The notes beneath the pieces are model-generated. The model had not been told where the DNA came from and did not search any database. It saw only the letters and a program-made list of their open reading frames with translations. A DNA stretch of 64,000 nt from NCBI RefSeq assembly GCF_046545555.1, contig NZ_JBHZTH010000001.1:1116001-1180000 (forward strand), in the 5' to 3' direction. The position numbers and the translations under genes are program-made. This DNA is from Winogradskyella sp046545555. Its GTDB lineage: Bacteria > Bacteroidota > Bacteroidia > Flavobacteriales > Flavobacteriaceae. This document shows positions 53,549 to 62,033 of the stretch, one piece after another. Positions within the stretch are counted from its first letter, which is position 1. Every line of letters begins with the position of its first letter.

Positions 53549-55153
53549 ATGAGAACGATTAAACTAACTTTTATTGCAGTAGTTATCGCTTTAATTACAA
53601 CATTCGGTTGTAAAGAAAATAAAGATTCTGAAACTGAAACGTCAATTGTTTCTACTGAAAATTTAGATGAGGAATTTTATAGACCTAATTATCACTTTAC
53701 ACCAAAAGCCAATTGGATGAATGATCCTAACGGTATGTTTTATCTAAATGGGACATATCATTTGTATTTTCAACATTATCCAGATGGTAATGTTTGGGGT
53801 CCGATGCATTGGGGACATGCTACAAGTAAAAATCTTATTCAGTGGAAAGAGCAGCCAATTGCGTTGTATCCAGACGAGTTAGGTCTTATTTTTTCGGGTA
53901 GTGCAGTTGTAGATAAAGAAAATACATCAGGATTTGGAAAAGATGGAATTATACCTGTTGTCGCTATATATACGTATCATAATATGGATGGTGAAAAAGC
54001 AGGGGATATTGATTTTCAGACACAAGGTATTGCCTATTCTTTAGATGAGGGAATGACTTGGACAAAGTACAGTGATAATCCAGTTATTAAAAACCCAGCA
54101 ATCAAAGATTTTAGAGACCCTAAAGTAATTTGGGATAACCAAACTAATAAATGGATCATGTCCTTAGCAGCTGGTAATAAAGTTATGTTTTATAGTTCAT
54201 CGAATTTAATAGACTGGACGCTCGAATCTGAATTTGGCGAAGATAAAGGAGAGCATGGTGGAGTTTGGGAATGCCCAGATTTATTTCCTATGAAAGTAGA
54301 AAATAGCGATGAAACAAAATGGGTTTTATTAGTAAGTATAAATCCTTCTGCGCCGAATGGTGGCAGCGCAACACAATATTTTATTGGTGATTTTGATGGT
54401 CATAAATTTGTGTTAGATAAAGATTTTGAACAGCAACTACAACAGAAAAATTCAATCTGGTTAGATTATGGTAGAGATAATTATGCGGGAGTGACTTGGT
54501 CTAATATTCCAAAATCTGATGGAAGACATTTGTTTATAGGTTGGATGTCTAATTGGGATTATGCACGAGACGTACCCACCTTTAAATGGAGAAGTACAAT
54601 GACTATTGCTAGAGAGCTTAAACTAAAGAATAAAAACAATGCATACTATATAAATAGTTTACCTGTTGGTGAGCTCGATAAGTTTGCAGAATCAAAACTT
54701 TCGAGAGCATTACTACAGAATGATGAGCTTACTAAATTATTAAAGGATGTAGATTTAAATTTTGAGAGGTTAAGACTAGGTTTTACTCTAAATAATTTAA
54801 AAAATGACAGCTATAACTTAGTCTTTCATAATAAAGTAGGTGACTCACTTATTTTAGGATTAGATAATGCAAATCATGAACTGTTTATTGATAGACGAAA
54901 ATCTGGTAAAGTTGACTTTTCAGAAAAATTTGCTCCACGTATTTCAAAAACTAAATTACCAAATAGCCTCGCAGCTTTGCCTGTTCAAATTTTATTAGAT
55001 AAAACATCAGTTGAGGTTTTTTATAACAATGGAGAGATTGTAATGACTGAGTTGTTTTTTCCAAACGAACCTTTTGTGCAATTTTCTATAATTAGTGATG
55101 ATGATAGTTTTACGATTGAAGATTTTAAAGTAAGAGAATTTAATTTTAAATAG
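53549..55153 (+). CDS. Glycoside hydrolase family 32 lipoprotein (levanase/invertase type)
   Basis: 534 residues from MRTIKL; an ATG four codons earlier (53537) overlaps the porter gene. A lipoprotein signal ends in LITTFGC with Cys21. The GH32 catalytic triad is visible: nucleophile Asp59 in WMNDPNG, transition-state Asp190 in FRDPK, and acid/base Glu241 in WECPDLF. A C-terminal beta-sandwich module follows from about 375. It hydrolyses beta-fructosides such as sucrose, levan or inulin at the cell surface or in the periplasm. Two bases separate it from the fructokinase gene. Confidence 0.92.
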   Translation: MRTIKLTFIAVVIALITTFGCKENKDSETETSIVSTENLDEEFYRPNYHFTPKANWMNDPNGMFYLNGTYHLYFQHYPDGNVWGPMHWGHATSKNLIQWKEQPIALYPDELGLIFSGSAVVDKENTSGFGKDGIIPVVAIYTYHNMDGEKAGDIDFQTQGIAYSLDEGMTWTKYSDNPVIKNPAIKDFRDPKVIWDNQTNKWIMSLAAGNKVMFYSSSNLIDWTLESEFGEDKGEHGGVWECPDLFPMKVENSDETKWVLLVSINPSAPNGGSATQYFIGDFDGHKFVLDKDFEQQLQQKNSIWLDYGRDNYAGVTWSNIPKSDGRHLFIGWMSNWDYARDVPTFKWRSTMTIARELKLKNKNNAYYINSLPVGELDKFAESKLSRALLQNDELTKLLKDVDLNFERLRLGFTLNNLKNDSYNLVFHNKVGDSLILGLDNANHELFIDRRKSGKVDFSEKFAPRISKTKLPNSLAALPVQILLDKTSVEVFYNNGEIVMTELFFPNEPFVQFSIISDDDSFTIEDFKVREFNFK

Positions 55154-55154
55154 G

Positions 55155-56036
55155 ATGTCAAAAATTGTATGTTTTGGTGAAGTATTATGGGACGTTTTTC
55201 CTAACCATAAAAAAATTGGTGGTGCACCTTTAAATGTAGCTTTTAGACTAAAGTCTTTTGGTAATACGGTTAGTGTAATTAGTAGTGTAGGTAAGGATTC
55301 AGACGGCGAGAAGTTATTAGATTTTATAAAAGATAATAATGTTCATTGTGAGGAGATTCAGATACATAGTGAATATAAAACAAGTCATGTAAAAGTTGTA
55401 TTAGATGATGGAGGTTCTGCATCCTACACGATTGAACAACCTTGTGCTTGGGATTTTATAGAACTTACCGATAGTTCGAAAAATTTAGTAAAAGCTTCTG
55501 ATGCATTTATTTATGGGAGTCTAGTTGCTAGAACAAAGGTTTCTAGAGCAACACTCTTAGCACTTTTGGGGTATTCAAAATTCAGAATTTTGGACGTTAA
55601 TCTTAGAGCTCCACATTATGAGTTCAGTTTTTTAAAAGAACTCATGCTAAAATCAGATTTTATAAAGTTTAATGACGAAGAACTTTTAGAATTTTGCGAG
55701 TATTATGATTTTAAATCAGATAATATTGAAGCGCAAATTAAATATGTAGCAAAGTTTACCAATACTAATCGCATATGTGTTACACTAGGAAGTAAGGGGG
55801 CTATTTTATATGTAAATGAATTATTTTATAGAAGTTCTGGTTACAAAGTTGTTGTGAATGATACTGTGGGTGCGGGAGACTCGTTTTTGGCAACTTTAAT
55901 TAATGGACTTTTAAATAAAAAAGGGCCATTAGAAACCATAAACATGGCTTGTGCTATAGGTGGTTTAGTTGCTTCAAAGAAAGGAGCTAATCCCAGGATT
56001 GAGGCTTATGAAATAAATTCGATATTGAGGAACTAG
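55155..56036 (+). CDS. Fructokinase (PfkB family)
   Basis: 293 residues of the ribokinase/PfkB family. FGEVLWDVFPNHKKIGGAPLN at the start gives the substrate-binding GG motif, and VVNDTVGAGDSFLATLI near residue 237-253 gives the anion hole and catalytic Asp. It phosphorylates the fructose released by GH32. The stop lies three bases from the convergent LacI gene stop, so there is no room for a terminator. Confidence 0.9.
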   Translation: MSKIVCFGEVLWDVFPNHKKIGGAPLNVAFRLKSFGNTVSVISSVGKDSDGEKLLDFIKDNNVHCEEIQIHSEYKTSHVKVVLDDGGSASYTIEQPCAWDFIELTDSSKNLVKASDAFIYGSLVARTKVSRATLLALLGYSKFRILDVNLRAPHYEFSFLKELMLKSDFIKFNDEELLEFCEYYDFKSDNIEAQIKYVAKFTNTNRICVTLGSKGAILYVNELFYRSSGYKVVVNDTVGAGDSFLATLINGLLNKKGPLETINMACAIGGLVASKKGANPRIEAYEINSILRN

Positions 56037-56039
56037 TTA

Positions 56040-57059
56040 TTAGGTGGAGTTTCTTACAATTAATTCTGTATCAATAATTATAGTTTGATGCGTTATTGGT
56101 AAGTCCTTTTGTTTACATTCAATTTCTTGAAATAAAACTTCTATTGATTTTTCTCCAGTCTTTTGTGCATTTTGTTCTACAGATGAAAGTGTCGGTGTAA
56201 TTACTGTAGACATAAACCAATTGCTAAATCCAAGAACTGCTATATCCTCAGGTATTTTTATTTGCTTTTCATTAAGATAATTAATAACACCAATAGCAGT
56301 TAAATCCGTCATTGTGCAAATAGCATCTATAGTTTGCCCATGTTCAGTAATTAATTTCTCAGCATTTAAATAGCCTTCCTCAAAGTCTGCGTTAGAACAG
56401 GTATAAACAATGGAAGAATCGAAAATTATATTATGATCCTCTAAAGCTTTTTTATAACCAAGAAAACGATCAATAGAATTTTGTGGATTTAGGTCACCTC
56501 TGAAATAAGCAATCCTTTTATATCCTTTTTCTATGAGATACGAAACGGCGTCATAAGATGCTTTTTTGTCATTTATTATAACCTTAGAGCAGTTTATCAG
56601 TTTTGTGATTTTATCAAATAAAACCAAAGGCACATCGTAGTTGATAATTTTTTGAAGGTGTGTAAAATTATTTGTGTTATTAGAAAGTGAAATTAAAATC
56701 CCATCAACACCTTTGTTAATTAATAAATCTACTTGCTTTATTTCTAAGGCTACGTCTTCATTAGATTGCATTATTATAACCATATAACCTCTTTCCTCAG
56801 CTTCTTTTAAAATTGCAGTAATGACACTAGAAAAATAGTAATGTACCATACTAGGAATAATTACTCCGATAGTTTTAGATTCTTTACTTCTCAAACTTTG
56901 AGCAAATGCATTTGGTGAATAGTTAACAGCCTCTGCTAATTCAATTACACGTTGCTTGGTATTTTTACTAACATCAGGATAATCTTTCAGAGCCTTAGAA
57001 ACTGTTGAAATAGATATATTAAGAGTTTTAGCAATTTCTTTTAACGTCGTCTTTTTCAT
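56040..57059 (-). CDS. LacI family transcriptional regulator of the fructan locus
   Basis: 339 residues from MKKTTLKEIA. An upstream Met at 57095 adds a 12-residue tail before the conserved helix-turn-helix TLKEIAKTLNISISTVSKAL and is unlikely. After the hinge ALRSKESKTIGVIIP comes a periplasmic-binding-protein-like sensor domain typical of LacI/GalR proteins. It is divergent from susC, with a strong palindrome in the gap, so repression or activation of the fructan genes is expected. The effector is probably a fructose derivative, by analogy. Confidence 0.9.
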   Translation of the reverse strand: MKKTTLKEIAKTLNISISTVSKALKDYPDVSKNTKQRVIELAEAVNYSPNAFAQSLRSKESKTIGVIIPSMVHYYFSSVITAILKEAEERGYMVIIMQSNEDVALEIKQVDLLINKGVDGILISLSNNTNNFTHLQKIINYDVPLVLFDKITKLINCSKVIINDKKASYDAVSYLIEKGYKRIAYFRGDLNPQNSIDRFLGYKKALEDHNIIFDSSIVYTCSNADFEEGYLNAEKLITEHGQTIDAICTMTDLTAIGVINYLNEKQIKIPEDIAVLGFSNWFMSTVITPTLSSVEQNAQKTGEKSIEVLFQEIECKQKDLPITHQTIIIDTELIVRNST

Positions 57060-57173
57060 TAAGGAATTTTCAATTTTATATTTAGAAAGGCACAATTTAA
57101 ATATTCTAACTCATAAATGTTCTTTCGAAATAAAATATTCTATTTATACATAAATATATGTCAATTTAACACT

Positions 57174-57195
57174 TTACGAAAACCTTTTCGTAAAC
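57174..57195. promoter_or_regulatory. LacI-type operator between the regulator and susC
   Basis: TTTACGAAAA (57174-57183) and TTTTCGTAAA (57186-57195) are perfect ten-base inverted arms separated by CC. This is the strongest palindrome of its kind in the window and lies 115 bases from the LacI start and 136 from susC. Confidence 0.8.
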
Positions 57196-57330
57196 TTTTT
57201 TGGGTTTTTTGTTCAATTCATTTTGCTAAATGTTTAAAAAAATGCAATTTGCTTATTCATTTAATAAATATTTAACAATTTTTTGTTAATTTGTTAACTA
57301 AACACCAATTACTAATTAAACTAACTGAAT

Positions 57331-60324
57331 ATGACACAAAATCTTTTAAGAAAAATTGTATGTAGTTTTTTCTTTGTTTTAGGGGGATTAATTTATTCCC
57401 AAACTGTGACAGGTACTGTCTCAGATGCTACAGGTACATTGCCTGGAGTTAATGTTATTGTTAAGGGTACCTCAAATGGTGCACAAACAGGACTAGATGG
57501 AATGTATACTTTAAACGATGTGGCATCTGATGCTGTTATTGTTTTTAGTTACTTAGGATATTTAACTCAAGAGATTCCGGTTAACGGTCAGTCAACTATC
57601 AATGTTACTTTAGAAGAGGATGTTGCTCAACTAGAAACGGTTGTCGTAGTTGGTTATGGTAACCAGGTAAGAAAAGAGATTACAACAGCTGTAACAAGTG
57701 TAAGTGAAGAAGAATTTAATAGAGGAACCATTAATAATGCCTCACAACTTCTTCAAGGTAAAGTAGCTGGTCTGTCAATATATAATAAAGGTGGTAATCC
57801 AAATGATTCTGGTGTTATCAGATTAAGAGGTTTATCAACAGTCGGTGGTAATACAGAACCACTAGTTGTTATAGATGGCGTATTAGGACAATCGTTAAGT
57901 AACGTAGATCCAAGTGATATCAAAAATATAACTGTTTTAAAAGATGGATCTGCGGCTGCAATATATGGTTCTAGAGCATCGAGTGGTGTGATATTAGTAA
58001 CTACTAAGTCAGGTCGCAGTAATCAACCATTTAGTGTTGAATATAATGGTCAATACGGTGTCTCAGGTGCGGTTAATCAGATTGAGATTATGAATCGCAA
58101 CGAATTCTTAGCTGTTGGTGGGACTGATTTAGGTAGTGATACAAATTGGATTGATGAGGTTACAAGAAACGCATTCTCACAAGTCCACAATATTTCTGCG
58201 TCAGGTGGAGCTGAAAACTCTAACTACAGAGTATCATTTAACTATAGAGATACTGACGGTATCTTAGTTAATTCAGGTTTTGAACAAGTGAATGTTAGAG
58301 CGAATTTTACAGGACGATTGTTTGACGATAAATTAAGGATTAACTTTAATTCGGCATTTACGCAAAGAGATAGCGAATTTGGTTTTAATGAAGCATTAAG
58401 ATACGCAGTTGTTTATAATCCAACAGCACCTGTATTTGGTGCAGATGCGCCATTTAATTTTAATTCTGCACAATTCGGTGGATACTTTCAAACTTTAGGT
58501 TTATTCGATAGTTTTAATCCTGTGTCAATAGCAGAATTGAATAGAAATGAAGGTAATACAACTACAATAAATTATAATGTTGATTTTAAATATTCTTTTT
58601 CAGATGATTTAACTGCGACATTAAATATCGGTAATCAAGTTTCTAAAACGAATAATAATCAATATTATCCTACAACAGGGTTTTTTAGAGGTGGTGCTTT
58701 AAGTCCATTTAGAAAAGGTAGGGTGGATTTCTATACTAATGAAGCAAGAACACAGACTTTAGAATTATATGGTACATACCAGAAATCACTTACGGATAAA
58801 CTTTCAATGAAGTTTGATGGTGGTTACTCTTTCCAAGAAAATGATTTTAATGATTATTTCTTAAGCTTAGGGGATTTTCCACCAGGTATAAACTTTGACT
58901 TTAGCAACATTATTGAGATTTCTCAAGATTTAAATGAGGCTGGTCGTGTTAATGCTGCGAGTTCAAGAAATGATAATGATAGAATTATTGCATTCTTCGG
59001 TAGAGCGAGTTTCGCTTTTGATGATGCTATTTTCTTAAATGCTTCATTAAGACATGAAGGTTCAAGTAGATTTGGTAGCGAGAATCAGTGGGGTACTTTC
59101 CCTTCGGTTGCTGTAGGTGCAGATTTGAACAAATATCTTAATTTAAACAATGTGTCTTTATTAAAGGCTCGTGTAGGTTATGGTGTTACTGGTGCTATTC
59201 CTCCAGGAGTTGGTTTGTCTCAAACCACATTTAATGTAACGAATGGTACAGGTGGATTTGGATCTTCTTCTACTGGTTTAGGTACAAGATTAGCTAATCC
59301 AGATTTAAAATGGGAAGAGAAGCAAGAATTAAACTTTGGTATCGAATTAGAAATGGACAGATTTTCAGCCACTTTAGATTTATATAATAGAGATATTGTG
59401 GACTTCATTACTGCAGTTTCGATTGATGCTGCATCCAACGATGGATTTACATCTCAGTTTCAAAATGCAGGTGAGTTAAATACTAAAGGTGTAGAACTTA
59501 CTTTGAACTATGATGTAATCAGAAAAGAGAACGTTAATTATAATATGGGGTTAGTTTTATCAACTTACCAAACAACTTTAGAGAAGAATCCAGGTGGTGA
59601 TAGAACAATTGCCAACTTAGGTGCACCTGGACAGAATGATACTGAAGTAATTTTAGTAAGAGAAGGTGAAGAAGTAGGTCAAATTTGGGGTCCTGTGTTT
59701 ACTGGTGAAGTAGATGCTAATGGTACACCAATTCTTGCTGATGTAAATGGTGATGGTAACTTAGTCACTGACCAAGGTTCTGCTTTAGCAGAAGATGGTG
59801 ATTTCGCAGTGTTAGGTAAAGGTTTTCCTGATTTTGAATTAGGATGGACACACAGAGTAGAGTTTGGAAATTGGGATATTAATGCTTTCTTCAGAGGTGC
59901 ATTCGGTCATAGTTTAGTAAATACATTTAGAGTATTTTATGAGCCAAGAATTGGTTCTCAATCTTCTTACAACTACGTAAATACTGATTTAGCAAGAGAC
60001 GATATAAGAACTGCGCAGTTTAGTTCTTACTATGTTGAAAAAGCTGATTTCTTAAGACTAGATAACTTAACAGTAGGATATAATTTTGATATTAAAGAAG
60101 ATTCTTTTATTAAGAGTGCGAGAATTTCTTTAACTGGTCAAAACTTGTTTACGATAACAAATTATACAGGTTCAGATCCTGAGCCTGCATTCCAAGATCA
60201 AGGTGCTGTAGATAATGGTGGTACACCAGCAGCAAATCCAGATGTACTTGCGCCAGGTATTGATAGACGTTACAATTATTTTGCATCGCGTACCTTTACT
60301 TTAGGATTAAACGTTAAATTTTAA
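57331..60324 (+). CDS. SusC/RagA family TonB-linked outer-membrane protein
   Basis: 997 residues. A signal peptide (about 1-23, ending YSQ) precedes a carboxypeptidase-regulatory-like domain (VTGTVSDATG, PGVNVIVKGTSNG, 26-115). Then come the TonB box region (ETVVVVGYG), a plug domain (SVSEEEFNRGTINNASQLLQGKVAGL, and the GSAAAIYGSRASSGVILVTTK signature) and the 22-strand barrel ending in an aromatic residue. It imports oligosaccharides; the neighbouring GH32 indicates fructans. It pairs with the SusD gene 11 bases downstream. Confidence 0.95.
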   Translation: MTQNLLRKIVCSFFFVLGGLIYSQTVTGTVSDATGTLPGVNVIVKGTSNGAQTGLDGMYTLNDVASDAVIVFSYLGYLTQEIPVNGQSTINVTLEEDVAQLETVVVVGYGNQVRKEITTAVTSVSEEEFNRGTINNASQLLQGKVAGLSIYNKGGNPNDSGVIRLRGLSTVGGNTEPLVVIDGVLGQSLSNVDPSDIKNITVLKDGSAAAIYGSRASSGVILVTTKSGRSNQPFSVEYNGQYGVSGAVNQIEIMNRNEFLAVGGTDLGSDTNWIDEVTRNAFSQVHNISASGGAENSNYRVSFNYRDTDGILVNSGFEQVNVRANFTGRLFDDKLRINFNSAFTQRDSEFGFNEALRYAVVYNPTAPVFGADAPFNFNSAQFGGYFQTLGLFDSFNPVSIAELNRNEGNTTTINYNVDFKYSFSDDLTATLNIGNQVSKTNNNQYYPTTGFFRGGALSPFRKGRVDFYTNEARTQTLELYGTYQKSLTDKLSMKFDGGYSFQENDFNDYFLSLGDFPPGINFDFSNIIEISQDLNEAGRVNAASSRNDNDRIIAFFGRASFAFDDAIFLNASLRHEGSSRFGSENQWGTFPSVAVGADLNKYLNLNNVSLLKARVGYGVTGAIPPGVGLSQTTFNVTNGTGGFGSSSTGLGTRLANPDLKWEEKQELNFGIELEMDRFSATLDLYNRDIVDFITAVSIDAASNDGFTSQFQNAGELNTKGVELTLNYDVIRKENVNYNMGLVLSTYQTTLEKNPGGDRTIANLGAPGQNDTEVILVREGEEVGQIWGPVFTGEVDANGTPILADVNGDGNLVTDQGSALAEDGDFAVLGKGFPDFELGWTHRVEFGNWDINAFFRGAFGHSLVNTFRVFYEPRIGSQSSYNYVNTDLARDDIRTAQFSSYYVEKADFLRLDNLTVGYNFDIKEDSFIKSARISLTGQNLFTITNYTGSDPEPAFQDQGAVDNGGTPAANPDVLAPGIDRRYNYFASRTFTLGLNVKF

Positions 60325-60335
60325 TAAAAATTGAT

Positions 60336-61946
60336 ATGAAAAATTTTAAAAAATCATTAATTTTTGTATTAAGTGTGATGACGATGTTCTACACTTGTAC
60401 AGACCTCGAAGAGGTTCTCGAAGATGAGTTAACAGATGAGTTCTCGGACAATGGAGTTCCGGATAGCTCTTCAGAAACAGCAGGAGGAGTATTTCCTTCA
60501 GGAGCTTTAGCAGCTTCTTACGCAAGATTAAGAAATGGCTCAGCCGGTCATGGAAGTTACTACTCAATACAAACTGTAGCTTCAGATGAAATGGCAATTG
60601 GTCAAAAAGGTGGAGACTGGTTTGACGGTGGTATATGGTTAGATATGCACAGACATACAGTAAACTCTTCTAATGGACCAATTAACGGTACTTGGGTTGA
60701 TGCGTATGGCGGAATTGCTGAAGTTAATTTAGCATTATCTGGTGCATTATCACCAGACGAAATGGCACAAGCGAAAACGATAAGAGCATTTTTCTACTGG
60801 AGATTACTAGATTTATATGGAAGAGTAAAATTAATTACTGCTCCAGGTGCTGACGCACCACAATCTTCACGTACAGATGTATTTAATTTCGTTGAGCAAG
60901 AATTGTTAGATGCTATAGGTATTGCTGCTGTTACAGGTAGTATGGATTTATCTTCTAGTAACCTAGGTACTAGTAATGATCCGTATATCGTTAATCAGTA
61001 TGCGGCAATGGGTCTTTTAGCAAAGTTATATTTAAATGCAGAAGTTTATACAGGTACAGGTCGATACCAAGAAGCGGCATGGGCAGCAGGTTATGTTATT
61101 GACAATGGGCCTTATCAATTATGTGATTCAGGGTGTTCAGTTACAAACTTAGCTAAGCGTCCGGCTGTAGATACGGATCCAGATCAATTAACAGGTTATG
61201 CAGCTGTATTTGCACCTAATAATCAGTTTAACCCAGAAATGGTTTGGTCAATTTATTATGATCAAGCAAATGCTGGTGGAATGAATTTCTCTCAGATGAA
61301 CTTACATTATAGTTCTCAGCAAACGTTTGCTTTAGATGCGCAGCCATGGAATGGTTATCAAGTATTAGAAGAGTTTTATAATAGTTATGAAGATACAGAT
61401 TCAAGAAAAGAAGCCAACTTCTTAGCAGGACCTCAATTAGATTTTGGTGGAAGTGCACTATTAGATTTTGCTGCGGATGATGATAACTTACAAGTTGATT
61501 ATACTCCTGAAATTACTGAGTTAGAGCCTAATTCTGTTAGACAAAGTGGTGTAAGAGCTTCAAAGTTTAGTTTCCAGTTATTTGGAAGACCTGATATGAA
61601 TAATGATTACCCTATTATGCGTTTAGGTGATTTATACCTAATCCGTGGAGAGGCTATGGCAAGAAATGCAGGTGACTGGAATATGGCTTTAGCTGATGTA
61701 AATACTATTAGAGCAAGAGCAGGTGTTTCTGCACTTGCTTCTTTAACAGCTGATTCTTTCTTTGACGAAAGAGGTAGAGAAATGTTCCAAGAGGCTAGTA
61801 GAAGAACTGATAGAGTAAGATTTGGTAAATGGGGTGATTCTTGGTGGCAGAAAACCAACAGTGATGCATTTAGAACAGTATTTCCTATACCACAAGAACA
61901 AATTGAAGCTAGTGCTGGAACTTTAACACAAAATCCAGGATACTAA
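60336..61946 (+). CDS. SusD/RagB family outer-membrane lipoprotein
   Basis: 536 residues. Lipoprotein signal with lipobox ending at Cys21 (MTMFYTC), then an acidic DLEEVLEDELTDEFSD linker. SusD features follow: helical TPR-like packing around ALSPDEMAQAKTIRAFFYWRLLDLYGRV, and a C-terminal YPIMRLGDLYLIRGEAMAR followed by ADVNTIRARAGV. It binds glycan at the surface and lids the SusC barrel. A strong terminator follows 26 bases beyond the stop, so the next gene is separately controlled or partly read through. Confidence 0.94.
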   Translation: MKNFKKSLIFVLSVMTMFYTCTDLEEVLEDELTDEFSDNGVPDSSSETAGGVFPSGALAASYARLRNGSAGHGSYYSIQTVASDEMAIGQKGGDWFDGGIWLDMHRHTVNSSNGPINGTWVDAYGGIAEVNLALSGALSPDEMAQAKTIRAFFYWRLLDLYGRVKLITAPGADAPQSSRTDVFNFVEQELLDAIGIAAVTGSMDLSSSNLGTSNDPYIVNQYAAMGLLAKLYLNAEVYTGTGRYQEAAWAAGYVIDNGPYQLCDSGCSVTNLAKRPAVDTDPDQLTGYAAVFAPNNQFNPEMVWSIYYDQANAGGMNFSQMNLHYSSQQTFALDAQPWNGYQVLEEFYNSYEDTDSRKEANFLAGPQLDFGGSALLDFAADDDNLQVDYTPEITELEPNSVRQSGVRASKFSFQLFGRPDMNNDYPIMRLGDLYLIRGEAMARNAGDWNMALADVNTIRARAGVSALASLTADSFFDERGREMFQEASRRTDRVRFGKWGDSWWQKTNSDAFRTVFPIPQEQIEASAGTLTQNPGY

Positions 61947-61971
61947 TTTAATTTAAGTATTTTATTTGAGT

Positions 61972-62004
61972 AAAAAAGGGGTACTTTTAAAGTATCCCTT
62001 TTTT
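61972..62004. terminator. Intrinsic terminator after susD
   Basis: Long stem: AAAAAAGGG (61972-61980) with CCCTTTTTT, an internal G-T pair, then TACTT/AAGTA around TTA. The T run completes a bidirectional-looking terminator. Confidence 0.92.
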
Positions 62005-62033
62005 AATTAATCTTACTTCTACTGCATACTTAA

